64,000 nucleotides of DNA, taken from DAINBT01 sp036732785 (lineage in GTDB: Bacteria > Planctomycetota > Phycisphaerae > Sedimentisphaerales > SM23-30). The translations under genes were made by a program, and so were the position numbers. The first letter of the stretch is position 1. Every line of letters begins with the position of its first letter. Positions 7,844 to 16,373 of this stretch are shown piece by piece. The notes beneath the pieces were generated by a model. It searched no databases. It was given only the letters and a program-made list of their open reading frames with translations, and had not been told where the DNA came from. The stretch spans positions 16,734 through 80,733 of the forward strand of contig CAZICK010000003.1 of NCBI GenBank assembly GCA_964537505.1. The letters run 5' to 3'.

Positions 7844-8818
7844 ATGAGGATTATTGCTTTAGCTAACCAGAAGGGGGGAGTCGGTAAGACTACAACGACG
7901 GTCAATCTGGCTGCAGCGTTGGCTGAAATGGGTAAAAAGGTTGTTTTGATAGACCTGGACCCGCAGTCTCATCTGACGGCTTTTATGGGGATAGCACCGG
8001 AGGATATCAGGTATTCGAGTTATTCGGTATTGATGGAGTCGGAGCCGCTGAGAAAGTCGCTAATATCGGTGCGGGATAACATGAAGGTGGTGGCTTCGGA
8101 GTTGAATCTGGCGGCAGCGGAGCAGGAGTTAGTCTCGGTGGTAGGCAGGGAGACCATTTTGCGTAATGCGTTGGCGGGGTACGATCAGGAGTGCGACTAT
8201 ATTTTCATTGATTGTCCGCCTTCGCTGGGTCTGCTGACGCTGAACGCATTAGGTGCGGCAGGGGAAGTTTTTATACCGATGCAAGGTCAATTTCTTTCGC
8301 TGCAGGGGTTGAGCCAGTTGCTGGAGTCACTTTTGCTTGTGCGAAAGCGGATCAATCCGTGCTTGAAGGTCAGTGGGTTGCTGCTTTGCATGTTCGATGC
8401 ACGAACTTCACTTTCAACGGAGATTGTAGGCGACATAAAGGGATTTTTCGCCGGTCAGCGGGATCGGGACTGTCCGTGGAGTGATATCAGGATTTTCGAG
8501 ACCCGAATACGTCGCAATGTAAAACTGGCTGAGTCTCCCAGTCATGGTCAAACGATATTTGAATATGAACCGGATTGCAACGGCGCCCGGGATTATCGAG
8601 CTTTGGCTGAAGAAGTCGAGTCGATGTCCGCTAATGAGTCTGTGCAGGAAGAAGCCGGCAAACCGACAACGGTCGATGGTGATGGGTTAGTGAGCGGCGT
8701 CCGGGGCGATCAGCCGAAAGCTGCGGCTGTTGTTCCTGCCGGTGAGACGGTTGGTTTGGATACCAGGGCTGATTCTCCGGTAAGCGAAGAGACTGATTGT
8801 CAGGATGACCGTGGATAA
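7844..8818 (+). CDS. ParA/Soj-type ATPase, orphan
   Basis: 324 residues from the ATG that directly precedes 'RIIALANQKGGVGKTT'; an in-frame ATG 30 bp upstream (7814) is possible but adds a non-conserved leader. The deviant Walker A 'KGGVGKTTTTVNLA', the 'VVLIDLDPQSHLT' motif and the 'DYIFIDCPPSLGLLTLNAL' motif are all present. These define ParA/MinD ATPases that position DNA or protein cargo in an ATP-dependent way. Residues after about 255 form an acidic, low-complexity tail that ordinary Soj proteins lack. No ParB-like gene or parS-like inverted repeat is beside it, so chromosome segregation cannot be assumed. A VanZ-like gene follows 131 bp later. Confidence 0.9.
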   Translation: MRIIALANQKGGVGKTTTTVNLAAALAEMGKKVVLIDLDPQSHLTAFMGIAPEDIRYSSYSVLMESEPLRKSLISVRDNMKVVASELNLAAAEQELVSVVGRETILRNALAGYDQECDYIFIDCPPSLGLLTLNALGAAGEVFIPMQGQFLSLQGLSQLLESLLLVRKRINPCLKVSGLLLCMFDARTSLSTEIVGDIKGFFAGQRDRDCPWSDIRIFETRIRRNVKLAESPSHGQTIFEYEPDCNGARDYRALAEEVESMSANESVQEEAGKPTTVDGDGLVSGVRGDQPKAAAVVPAGETVGLDTRADSPVSEETDCQDDRG

Positions 8819-8949
8819 TTGCTTACGCGTGCAAGCGAGTGGCAGGGGGCGGGCAAAGGTGAAGCTTGCTTATGTTTTGCACAAGTTTGGCGTAAGTATG
8901 CCACCGTCGATTCAAACATCATGGCCGTTGGGAAGCCCGATGGAATTTT

Positions 8950-9705
8950 ATGAACCTGAAACGATTACAATCATTGCTGCCCTGGCTGGTGCTGGGTATT
9001 TATTGGCCGATGTTGTTTGTCGGGACGCACCTTCCCCATCCGCCACGTATAGACTTGTACGGCAGGGACAAGACGCTGCATTTTGTCGCGTACTTTTTTT
9101 TGACCGTGTTGTTTTGGGTGGCCAGTTATGGTACGGATCGTCCGAGCCTGCGTAAAGGCAGGCTGTATAAAGTTGTTGTTTTGTTTGCTCTTTACGGGGC
9201 GATGGATGAGATAACGCAGGGATTGGAATTTATAGGTCGGACATGTGATCCTTTTGACTGGGTGTTCGATATATGCGGGAGCCTGACAGCATTGCTGTTG
9301 TTGTTTTTGATCCGTCGCTGGCTGTATTGGTTGATACTTTACTGGGTGGGTTTGGCGGTGATTACTCATTGGCCGGCTGATAAACCATTTGTTAAGTTGC
9401 CGGAGTTTTTGCAGCCGTTTAGGGCAGCATATATGATGACGGCGTATCTGGCGCTGACGCTCGCCTGGTGGCGTATGCTTTGTCCTCAGCGGCGGTTTAT
9501 AATCAATAAAACCATACTGGTCTTGACGTTATTTGTGTTGGGTTTTTACGCATGTCTGGATGGATTTGTCAATATGTGGATGCGTGGTAGTTTTGATGTT
9601 AGTGATTTTCTCTCAGGGTTGGCGGGTATCGTTATTGGGATAGGATGCTCAGCGGCCCTGGCCCGGCACAATGTCACAGTCGAGGCTTATGGCAATGGCG
9701 AATAA
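8950..9705 (+). CDS. VanZ-like integral membrane protein
   Basis: 251 residues with about six hydrophobic segments. The VanZ-family pattern is visible: an N-terminal helix ending 'GTHLP', then 'GRDKTLHFVAYFFLT', and after the next helix 'GAMDEITQGLEFIGRTCDPFDWVFDICG'. The acidic and aromatic residues around 'DE.TQ' and 'D..D...D' are the conserved core of that family. VanZ itself gives low-level teicoplanin resistance, but most homologues have no known role. The second half (about residues 120-250) has further membrane segments ending 'DVSDFLSGLAGIVIGIG', which looks like a second half-domain. A ribosome-binding site (GATGGAA) precedes the ATG. Confidence 0.85.
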   Translation: MNLKRLQSLLPWLVLGIYWPMLFVGTHLPHPPRIDLYGRDKTLHFVAYFFLTVLFWVASYGTDRPSLRKGRLYKVVVLFALYGAMDEITQGLEFIGRTCDPFDWVFDICGSLTALLLLFLIRRWLYWLILYWVGLAVITHWPADKPFVKLPEFLQPFRAAYMMTAYLALTLAWWRMLCPQRRFIINKTILVLTLFVLGFYACLDGFVNMWMRGSFDVSDFLSGLAGIVIGIGCSAALARHNVTVEAYGNGE

Positions 9706-9766
9706 TCGCAACGCATAACAAACTAAGGTTAAGATAGCTGTTGGGACGTTATAGCATATAGCTTGA

Positions 9767-9784
9767 TGTTGCAGAAAAACAACA
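9767..9784. promoter_or_regulatory. Palindromic operator-like site 1, TGTTG-N8-CAACA
   Basis: First of three identical-form palindromes in the 390-bp gap (9706-10095) before the sensor-kinase gene. Arms TGTTG and CAACA are perfect inverted repeats around the 8-bp centre CAGAAAAA. The rest of this gap shows no gene. Confidence 0.55.
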
Positions 9785-9850
9785 TAACAAACCATACAAA
9801 CTACCTCTGTTACCTACTCCTTAAACTCAACACAATCGGTATAATTCTAA

Positions 9851-9868
9851 TGTTGTGTTTTTACAACA
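9851..9868. promoter_or_regulatory. Palindromic operator-like site 2, TGTTG-N8-CAACA
   Basis: Same arms and the same 8-bp centre length, centre TGTTTTTA. Its midpoint is 84 bp from site 1, which is eight turns of B-DNA. Confidence 0.6.
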
Positions 9869-9882
9869 CTTTTATAGGTCAA

Positions 9883-9900
9883 TGTTGCGAAAAAACAACA
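9883..9900. promoter_or_regulatory. Palindromic operator-like site 3, TGTTG-N8-CAACA
   Basis: Same arms, centre CGAAAAAA. Its midpoint is 32 bp from site 2, about three helical turns, so all three sites face the same side of the DNA. It ends eight bases before a TTGACT hexamer (9909-9914), a position typical of activator sites. Confidence 0.6.
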
Positions 9901-10095
9901 AATGCTCTTGACTTTTAGGCGGTAAAATTGTAATTGTATATTAGAGAGAAATATGTTTCTCATTTGTTATTGGGCAGAATCAAGCCACATGCAATAATGT
10001 TTGAACAGTTCGGCAGGAGAGAGAATTGAGATAGTTTTTCGTATCAACTTTTTTGGGAATTGATCCCCAACATTTAAGGTTTTTGTTATCGGATT

Positions 10096-11265
10096 ATGCA
10101 AACGGGAAAAGAGAAAAAACAAAACGATCAGGCCGTTGGTTTTTTGAAAGTCGCTTTTGACGGTTCGAAGACCCCGGAGCTTCGCTTTGGTTACATGGCG
10201 GGTCATCTTATCAATGTTATGCCTTTGGGTGTAGTGGCATTTGATACGGAGTTGACTATAACCGACATTAATCCCAGTGCCAGGGGGATGTTGATCCCGG
10301 CGGAGAACATTGCCGATGCCCTGTCCTTTGGCAGTAACTTCGATCAGGAGCAGACGTGGCATCAGCGTTTACAGTTGGCTCTGGAGAGTTCGGATCCGTG
10401 CGTTTTCGAGAATATTGCTTATGCCAACGATGGTGTGAACCATATTTTGCATATTATCTGTACGCCGTTGACCGAGGAAGTAAGTAATCGGCATATCGGC
10501 GGTATTCTTTTGATAGAAGACGTAGCGGATAAAGTGATGATGGAAAACGATCTGGCGTCTGCGGAGCGTCTGGCGGCGATGGGGAAGCTTGCCGCCCGTG
10601 TGGCTCACGAATTGAACAATCCGCTGGACGGGATTTTGCGTTATATTAATCTTGCTCTGCGGGTGGCGGACAAAAACAACAGCGATCAAAGCGTGCGGTA
10701 TCTTCAGGAGTCGCGTAAAGGTCTGCAGCGGATGGTGCAGATCATAGGTGAGCTGCTGGAATTTTCGCGAAGTACTTATTCGGCTTTTGAACAGACCGAT
10801 CTCAACGATATTGTGGAAGACGCCCTCAAGGCGATGGAATCGCCGATTCTGGAGAAGAAGATTCAGGTGGAGCGGCAATACACTTCGGATTTGCCCCATA
10901 TTCGCAGCGGTAATTTGTTTCAGGTTTTTTGCAATCTTATCAAGAACGCGGCGGACGCCATGGATCAGCGGGGCAAGCTGACCATCCGGACCGGTTGTGA
11001 CGAGCACTATTTGCTGATCGAATTTGCCGATACCGGCTGCGGTTTCAGCGAGGAGACGCGCAAGAAGCTTTTTGAGCCGTTCTTTACTACCAAAGACGCC
11101 GGTAAAGGTACAGGGCTGGGCCTAGCTATTTGTAAAGATATTGTCGAACGTTATAACGGACATATTTGTGCCCAAGATCGGCCGGGTGGAGGGGCGGTTT
11201 TTACGGTAAGCATACCGCTGGGGTTTGCCACCAAGAATCAAATTAGGCGGTTACGGAGCGGATAG
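10096..11265 (+). CDS. NtrB-like cytoplasmic sensor histidine kinase
   Basis: 389 residues with no membrane segment, so it senses a cytoplasmic signal. A PAS-like domain (about 35-145, starting near 'INVMPLGVVAFDTELTITDI') precedes a HisKA domain whose H-box is 'AARVAHELNNPLDGIL'; the His is the phosphorylation site. The HATPase domain has N-box 'FCNLIKNAADAM', G1 'FADTGCGFSEE' and G2 'GKGTGLGLAICKDI'. This is the NtrB/AtoS arrangement. The next gene is its sigma-54-dependent response regulator, 37 bp downstream. Three palindromes upstream may be autoregulatory sites. The signal and the target genes are not evident from the sequence. Confidence 0.93.
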   Translation: MQTGKEKKQNDQAVGFLKVAFDGSKTPELRFGYMAGHLINVMPLGVVAFDTELTITDINPSARGMLIPAENIADALSFGSNFDQEQTWHQRLQLALESSDPCVFENIAYANDGVNHILHIICTPLTEEVSNRHIGGILLIEDVADKVMMENDLASAERLAAMGKLAARVAHELNNPLDGILRYINLALRVADKNNSDQSVRYLQESRKGLQRMVQIIGELLEFSRSTYSAFEQTDLNDIVEDALKAMESPILEKKIQVERQYTSDLPHIRSGNLFQVFCNLIKNAADAMDQRGKLTIRTGCDEHYLLIEFADTGCGFSEETRKKLFEPFFTTKDAGKGTGLGLAICKDIVERYNGHICAQDRPGGGAVFTVSIPLGFATKNQIRRLRSG

Positions 11266-11302
11266 CTGTAGGTTTTTCGGACAGGAAAGGGAGACAGTAG
11301 AA

Positions 11303-12700
11303 ATGGCGGGAGAAAAACTATTAGTAGTCGATGACGATCAGATCATTCGTGAATCGTTATGCGAGTTTCTCAAGTTAGAAGGTTACCAGTGTCGTCAGGC
11401 AGGTGATTTCAAACAGGCCCTTGGGGAGCTGGAAAAACAGGACTACAATCTGGTTGTTACCGACGTCAATATGCCGGAGATGGACGGATTTGAATTGCTG
11501 CGGGTGATCCGCAAGCGTTATCCGGAAGTGGTCACGATTGTTATCACCGGCTACGGTACGATCGAAAGCGCGGTCGAGGCCATTAAGATGGGGGCATACG
11601 ATTATCTGACCAAGCCGATCGTCGATGATGAAATCCGCATGATTGTCTCGCGAGCTTTGGAGCAGCAGGCGTTACTGCAGGAAAATCGCAATCTGCGCAA
11701 TCTGCTGCGTGGGCAATACGGGCTGGATAATATTGTCGGTCAGGACTACAAGATGCTCAAGATATTCGAGCTGATCGAGGCCGTGGCCGACAGTAAAGCG
11801 ACAGTGTTGATTACCGGTCAGAGCGGTACCGGCAAAAGTCTGATCGCCCGGTCGATCCACCATCGGTCCAACCGCATGGAAAAGCCGTTTGTTGAGGTGA
11901 GCTGCGGGGCATTGCCGGAGACACTGCTGGAAAGTGAGCTTTTCGGTCATGTCAAGGGTTCGTTTACCGGAGCGGTAAGCGATAAAAATGGTAAGTTCCA
12001 GGCAGCGGACGGCGGGACGTTGTTTTTGGATGAGATCAACTCTGCTCCTGCCAGTCTGCAAGTGAAGCTTTTGCGGGTGCTGCAGGAGAAGCAGTTCGAG
12101 CGGGTGGGCAGTAACGAGACGCAGACAGTCGATGTTCGCGTTCTGCTGGCTACGAACGTAGATCTGCAAGAAGAGGTCAAGTCCGGGGGATTCCGTGAGG
12201 ATTTGTTTTATCGGATCAACGTGGTGAATATCGAGATGCCGGCTTTGGCGGAGCGGGTCACCGACATACCATTGCTGGCAGGAAGGTTTCTGGAGGCGAT
12301 GAGCCTCAAGCACGGCAAGGAAAAAACCAGCTTCGACAACGAAGCTTTGCGGGCACTGGAACACTATAGTTGGCCGGGCAACGTGCGTGAACTGGAGAAT
12401 GTGGTCGAACGTGCAGTGGTACTCTCCAAGCACAGCAATATCGAACTGAACGATCTGCCACAAAATATCATCGACTATGTTAATAGAGAAGAAAGTGCTG
12501 TGGCGTTCAAATCGCTGAGCCTGCGCGAGGCCATGGAAGAACCGGAAAAAAAGATTATCGAGATGGCTTTGCGGCGTAACAACTGGAACCGCCAATTGGC
12601 CGCCGATATGCTGGAGATCAACCGTACTACACTTTATAAGAAGATGAAGCGTTATGACCTGGAGGTCGATCCGCTTGTTCGGTCAGTGAGCCATAAATAG
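11303..12700 (+). CDS. NtrC-family sigma-54-dependent response regulator
   Basis: 465 residues. The ATG at 11303 is chosen because GGAAAGGGAGA lies just upstream and the receiver domain begins immediately. The receiver (about 5-120) has 'VVDDDQ', phospho-acceptor Asp in 'LVVTDVNMPEMDG' and Lys in 'YDYLTKPI'. The AAA+ domain (about 145-375) has Walker A 'GQSGTGKSLIA', the sigma-54 contact loop as 'GSFTGA' in place of GAFTGA, Walker B 'GGTLFLDEI', and an arginine-finger region 'SGGFREDLFYRINV'. A Fis-type helix-turn-helix ends the protein ('NRQLAADMLEINRTTLYKKMKRY'). When phosphorylated it should activate RpoN-dependent promoters. It ends exactly where the convergent radical SAM gene ends. Confidence 0.95.
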   Translation: MAGEKLLVVDDDQIIRESLCEFLKLEGYQCRQAGDFKQALGELEKQDYNLVVTDVNMPEMDGFELLRVIRKRYPEVVTIVITGYGTIESAVEAIKMGAYDYLTKPIVDDEIRMIVSRALEQQALLQENRNLRNLLRGQYGLDNIVGQDYKMLKIFELIEAVADSKATVLITGQSGTGKSLIARSIHHRSNRMEKPFVEVSCGALPETLLESELFGHVKGSFTGAVSDKNGKFQAADGGTLFLDEINSAPASLQVKLLRVLQEKQFERVGSNETQTVDVRVLLATNVDLQEEVKSGGFREDLFYRINVVNIEMPALAERVTDIPLLAGRFLEAMSLKHGKEKTSFDNEALRALEHYSWPGNVRELENVVERAVVLSKHSNIELNDLPQNIIDYVNREESAVAFKSLSLREAMEEPEKKIIEMALRRNNWNRQLAADMLEINRTTLYKKMKRYDLEVDPLVRSVSHK

Positions 12701-13690
12701 CTAACTGGGTATAAGAACGGCGGCCGGACGCTTTTTCGGAGGAGGTGTAAGTTTGTTCCAGATCGCCTGTCCAAGCGATCTGGCCAGTCCCGCCGGTCCC
12801 AGGGCCTGTTCGCATCGCGAGCAAAGAAAGCTGCGTGGTGCAGGCTTACCGCTATAAAGCAACTCTATCGCCTCCTTGCGCGGCGGTGAGTTCCAGACGG
12901 TTGATATACCATCTTTGCCAACGTCGCCCCATATCAGTTCGCGGCCCATATCCTGACAGCACATTACGGCCCGGCCGTCAAACAGGATCACCATTTCCAC
13001 CAGGGGATGATGGCATTGGCAGCCGTAAAGGCGAACAGTATTTCTGGAGTTTTTTTTCGAGTTTTTTGGCCGCAATCTCCCCACGGCTCCGCAGCGGCTG
13101 ATCGGAGGGAGATACTCTAGTTGTACGTGTTTGTCCCTCCAGAACTCGAGCCATCGCTGGGGTTCGCCGGTTGGCCAATTGTCGTCCACGCCGCGAATGA
13201 GGATGTTTTCCGGATTGTAGTGTTCGATCAGGTAAAGCACGTGTTTTAGCGAGGTTTGGTAGTCCAGGCCGAGGATTCGCTGGTAAACTTCCGGGGTTAT
13301 TCCGTGAAAACTGATGTGGATTTTTCCGTTAAAGCCGGTTTTCAGCAGGGCATCGATCTTTTGCGGGGTCATAACCGAGGCGTTGGTGTTCAGATATATG
13401 TCTATTTGGCGATCCAAAGCAAAACTGACATAACGGTCCAGATCGTCAGTCAGGAAAGGTTCGCCCATATAACAGTAGGTTAATATCGGACGAAAACCAT
13501 GCTCCCGACCGAGTGCGGTGAACTCTTCCACAATAGACTGGTACAAAGGCCAGGGCATCCGGCCCTGACTGTGCCGCTTTGAATAACGAGGATAAGGACA
13601 TATAGTACAGCGAGCATTGCAGTATGAATGGATGTCGATGATGAGTTTTATGGGGAAGCTGCGGACACGATGTAAAAATGGATTTATCAT
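12701..13690 (-). CDS. Radical SAM protein with SPASM-like C-terminal cysteines
   Basis: 329 residues. The radical SAM cluster motif C-x3-C-x2-C appears as 'CNARCTICPYP' near residue 24. A TIM-barrel follows, with 'LTYCYMGEPFLTDDL' (the 'GEP' motif that contacts SAM). The C-terminal third has Cys residues in 'YGCQCHH', 'AVMCCQDMG' and 'FLCSRCEQALG', fitting a SPASM auxiliary Fe-S domain, and resembles radical SAM enzymes that act on peptides or lipid-linked substrates. It is the last gene of the operon that starts with the sugar-nucleotide epimerase and includes a phosphatidyltransferase. A role in modifying an envelope lipid or saccharide is possible but is inference. Confidence 0.85.
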   Translation of the reverse strand: MINPFLHRVRSFPIKLIIDIHSYCNARCTICPYPRYSKRHSQGRMPWPLYQSIVEEFTALGREHGFRPILTYCYMGEPFLTDDLDRYVSFALDRQIDIYLNTNASVMTPQKIDALLKTGFNGKIHISFHGITPEVYQRILGLDYQTSLKHVLYLIEHYNPENILIRGVDDNWPTGEPQRWLEFWRDKHVQLEYLPPISRCGAVGRLRPKNSKKNSRNTVRLYGCQCHHPLVEMVILFDGRAVMCCQDMGRELIWGDVGKDGISTVWNSPPRKEAIELLYSGKPAPRSFLCSRCEQALGPAGLARSLGQAIWNKLTPPPKKRPAAVLIPS

Positions 13691-13761
13691 GCTCTTTTCA
13701 TCGGCAATTGACGGTTGTTAACCTGAGCGATTATGGTTATTGGTTTGTGTGGGCGGGTGGT

Positions 13762-14409
13762 TTATTCTGGTTCGCCCGGTCCGTTCGGCGGCCGCAGTTC
13801 TTTTTTGAGCCAGGGCCAGTAGTAAGTGGTATATACCCATATAGATACCAGATTGATTATCATACTGGCAATTTCCACGGTATAGATGATGATCGGATGG
13901 AGTTGCAGCCACCAGTGTTGGGGCGCCTGGAGATAATAATAGATTGTGCAGATTGCCGGGAATGAGATGACGGTGCGTGCCTTGCCGGACCAGTTGGCCT
14001 TGGCATCGACGTTGTACAAGGCTCCGATCGACCGCAAAAAAGATACCCATTGGTCGCGCATAAGGAAAAGGATCGCCAGGCCAAGTAGCAGTCCGGCATG
14101 CTTATACTGTCCGGCAAGGCCCGCCAGGTAAACCAAAGTGGGGAAAGTGGTCAGGTAAAAAACCTTGTCGGTCAGAGGGTCCATGTAGGCTCCCATGCGG
14201 GTGACCACCTGAAACCGGCGGGCAAAATAACCATCGAACAGATCGGTCACGGCTGAGAGGATCATCGCTGTGAAAGCGATCGTAAACCATAACTGACTCA
14301 ACGGTTTGTCGGCAAACAAATTCACCGCCAGAAACACGAGGATCAGCGGTATCCGTCCACAGGTAAGCAGTTGCACAAAATAGAACTTGTTTTTGTATGA
14401 GTTGCTCAT
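13762..14409 (-). CDS. CDP-alcohol phosphatidyltransferase family membrane enzyme
   Basis: 215 residues with about five or six membrane segments. The family signature DG-x2-AR-x8-G-x3-D-x3-D is complete in the sequence running from 'LFDGYFARRFQ' to 'GAYMDPLTDK'. Such enzymes transfer a phosphoalcohol from a CDP-alcohol, for example in phosphatidylglycerophosphate or phosphatidylinositol-phosphate synthesis. The size fits PgsA-like enzymes, but the substrate cannot be told. The start codon overlaps the stop of the HAD gene by one base, so the two are co-translated. The segment after the signature ('GKARTVISFPAICTIYYYL') contains the conserved 'K.KT' type region. Confidence 0.88.
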   Translation of the reverse strand: MSNSYKNKFYFVQLLTCGRIPLILVFLAVNLFADKPLSQLWFTIAFTAMILSAVTDLFDGYFARRFQVVTRMGAYMDPLTDKVFYLTTFPTLVYLAGLAGQYKHAGLLLGLAILFLMRDQWVSFLRSIGALYNVDAKANWSGKARTVISFPAICTIYYYLQAPQHWWLQLHPIIIYTVEIASMIINLVSIWVYTTYYWPWLKKELRPPNGPGEPE

Positions 14410-15230
14410 CAGAGCTGTTCTCCGAGCGCCCGGGCCTGCAGAATCAGATCGGCAACCTGTCGAAAACCCGCTCCGCAGGATTTGGTAGTGATAAATCTCG
14501 GGTGATGCTGCATCATCGCCAGGAAAGGTTCGACATTAGCCATTCCGAACGATAACCGAAAGAACTCGAACATCGGTTCATCATTGGGTGAATCGCCGCA
14601 GTAAACAAACTGCTGACTTTCTCTGTCCAGTTCGAGGCCTAAAAGCTCGCGTACACATAATTTTGTGGTGGAGAGTTTGTCGAAATCGCCATACCAGCCG
14701 TTGACATGGATCGAGGAAATCCGGGCGTGAGCACCGGCTTGTTCGAACAGTTCTTTGATGCGCAAAACGTGTTCTCGCGGCAGTGGTTTGACGTCTTCGC
14801 AGAAGTCTATAGCCAGATCATATTCCCGATAAGGCTGGTCTGAGGCAATGTCGCTGCCGGGTACCTGCTGCAAAATTGTTTTGCGTAGTGACTGCAGTTT
14901 TTTGCGGAAAGCGGTCCTTTCGGCCTGACTGTAGAGAAAACGGCGTTGCAGTTTTCCCCCGTCATGGTGGAAATAAAACCCTCCGTTTTCGCCGACCACG
15001 GCATCCACCGGCCAGAAACGCCCGATATGGTCGCACCATCCAGCCGGCCGACCGGTGACGACTATAATACGTATGCCGGCATCATGAAGTCGCCACAGGG
15101 CGTCAAATGCCTCGGCAGTGATCCTGCCGGAGGTCGAGAAGGTATCGTCAATGTCTGTCAAAAGGATTTTGACGTTTGCCAGGCATTTAGGATCCAACTG
15201 ATCGATTGTTTTCAATTTCACCGTAGTCAT
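14409..15230 (-). CDS. HAD-superfamily (IIB/Cof-type) phosphatase
   Basis: 273 residues. HAD motif I is 'LLTDIDDTFS' (nucleophile Asp and acid-base Asp), motif II is 'IIVVTGRP', and motif IV is 'YCGDSPNDEPMFEF'. A cap domain between motifs II and III places it in the IIB group (Cof, mannosyl-3-phosphoglycerate phosphatase, sucrose-phosphate phosphatase). It likely dephosphorylates a sugar phosphate; the exact substrate is unknown. It lies four bases after the epimerase gene and overlaps the phosphatidyltransferase gene, all in one transcript. Confidence 0.88.
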   Translation of the reverse strand: MTTVKLKTIDQLDPKCLANVKILLTDIDDTFSTSGRITAEAFDALWRLHDAGIRIIVVTGRPAGWCDHIGRFWPVDAVVGENGGFYFHHDGGKLQRRFLYSQAERTAFRKKLQSLRKTILQQVPGSDIASDQPYREYDLAIDFCEDVKPLPREHVLRIKELFEQAGAHARISSIHVNGWYGDFDKLSTTKLCVRELLGLELDRESQQFVYCGDSPNDEPMFEFFRLSFGMANVEPFLAMMQHHPRFITTKSCGAGFRQVADLILQARALGEQL

Positions 15231-15234
15231 AGTT

Positions 15235-16191
15235 TTATCTTTTGTCGTCGATAATCAGTTTTAGTGTCTGCTGCAGGTTGGTTTTAGGCTCGAATCCGGT
15301 CAGTTTTTTTATCCGGTCCAGCGAGGGTATCCGCCGCATCATGTCGTCGAAAGGTCGGCCGTAAGCCTGTTGATAGGGGATGTATCGTTTTTCGCTGGCA
15401 CTGCCGGTCAGTTCGATTATTTTGTCTGCCAGGGCCTCGATAGTGGTTTCTTCGGTCGAGCCGATGTTGTACACACTGCCAGGCGATTCGGGACAATCAA
15501 TCAGGCCCATCAGCCCGTCGATCACGTCCTGTACGTAACAAAAACATCGCGATTGTTTACCCGTACCGTAGATTACGACAGGGTCATTTTTCAGTGCTTG
15601 GTCCACAAATCGCGGTATCACCATTCCGTACTGTCCGGTCTGACGCGGCCCTACTGTATTGAAAAGACGAACCACTATGACCGGCAGTTCATATTGCTGA
15701 TGGTAAGCTAACGCCAGGAACTCATCGATCGCCTTACTGCACGCGTAAGACCAGCGGCTGAACCTGGTACTGCCCAGGACCGTATCATCGTCTTCCCGAA
15801 ACGGCACATTTTCACTTTTGCCGTACACCTCACTGGTCGAGGCCAGCAGTACTTTTTTGTGGAACTTGTTAGCCATCTCCAGCACGACTTCGGTGCCGTG
15901 GATGTTGGTCTCGATCGTTCTGACCGGCTGATCGACGATAAGCTGGACGCCGACCGCCGCGGCCAGATGAAATATGACATCACACTGCCGGGTCAGGCGG
16001 TACATCGTTTCGGGGTTCCGCACATTGTCCTGAACGAATTGGAACTGCCGATGGTCATATACTGTTTCGATATTCTTGAGACTGCCTGTACTCAGATCGT
16101 CGATTACGACCACTTCATGACCGGTCTGCAAAAGCCGTTGGGTCAGATGCGATCCGATGAACCCGGCGCCTCCTGTAACTAATGCCTTCAC
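15235..16191 (-). CDS. NAD-dependent sugar-nucleotide epimerase/dehydratase
   Basis: 318 residues with a GTG start. The Rossmann motif 'VTGGAGFIGSHL' is at the N terminus, the short-chain dehydrogenase 'YACSK' (catalytic Tyr-x3-Lys) is near residue 150, and 'VVRLFNTVGPRQ' is the extended-SDR substrate-loop signature. It is closest in look to UDP-glucuronate decarboxylase and dTDP-glucose dehydratase type enzymes. It supplies an activated sugar for envelope or polysaccharide synthesis, probably with the HAD phosphatase and phosphatidyltransferase downstream. The ribosome-binding site is weak (GGAAAAAG). A palindrome lies 17 bases upstream of the start. Confidence 0.9.
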   Translation of the reverse strand: MKALVTGGAGFIGSHLTQRLLQTGHEVVVIDDLSTGSLKNIETVYDHRQFQFVQDNVRNPETMYRLTRQCDVIFHLAAAVGVQLIVDQPVRTIETNIHGTEVVLEMANKFHKKVLLASTSEVYGKSENVPFREDDDTVLGSTRFSRWSYACSKAIDEFLALAYHQQYELPVIVVRLFNTVGPRQTGQYGMVIPRFVDQALKNDPVVIYGTGKQSRCFCYVQDVIDGLMGLIDCPESPGSVYNIGSTEETTIEALADKIIELTGSASEKRYIPYQQAYGRPFDDMMRRIPSLDRIKKLTGFEPKTNLQQTLKLIIDDKR

Positions 16192-16207
16192 TTGCTTTTT
16201 CCGTTCT

Positions 16208-16224
16208 TATACCCATTGGGTATA
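16208..16224. promoter_or_regulatory. Palindrome TATACCCA-T-TGGGTATA upstream of the epimerase operon
   Basis: Two perfect 8-bp arms around one base, 17 bp before the GTG of the epimerase gene. Its place in the operon's promoter region suggests an operator, but no promoter hexamers pair clearly with it. The rest of the 182-bp gap to nifS shows nothing further. Confidence 0.35.
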
Positions 16225-16373
16225 ACTTACACTTTCTCATCTCAATGAGTTAACATAATACCATCGGTCGATCGGAAGCTGGTAACTTGTCGAGTCACAT
16301 TATAGCGTTTCGCCGGATGGGGGCAAGGGAAAGAATTTTCACCTCTGCAATCCCGCTCAACTGTGTATATCAG

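Noticed and set aside
12707..12720. GGGTATAAGAACGG shared with the reverse strand at 16201-16214
   Set aside because: A 14-bp match is expected by chance in 64 kb; the first copy lies at the end of a gene, not in a promoter.
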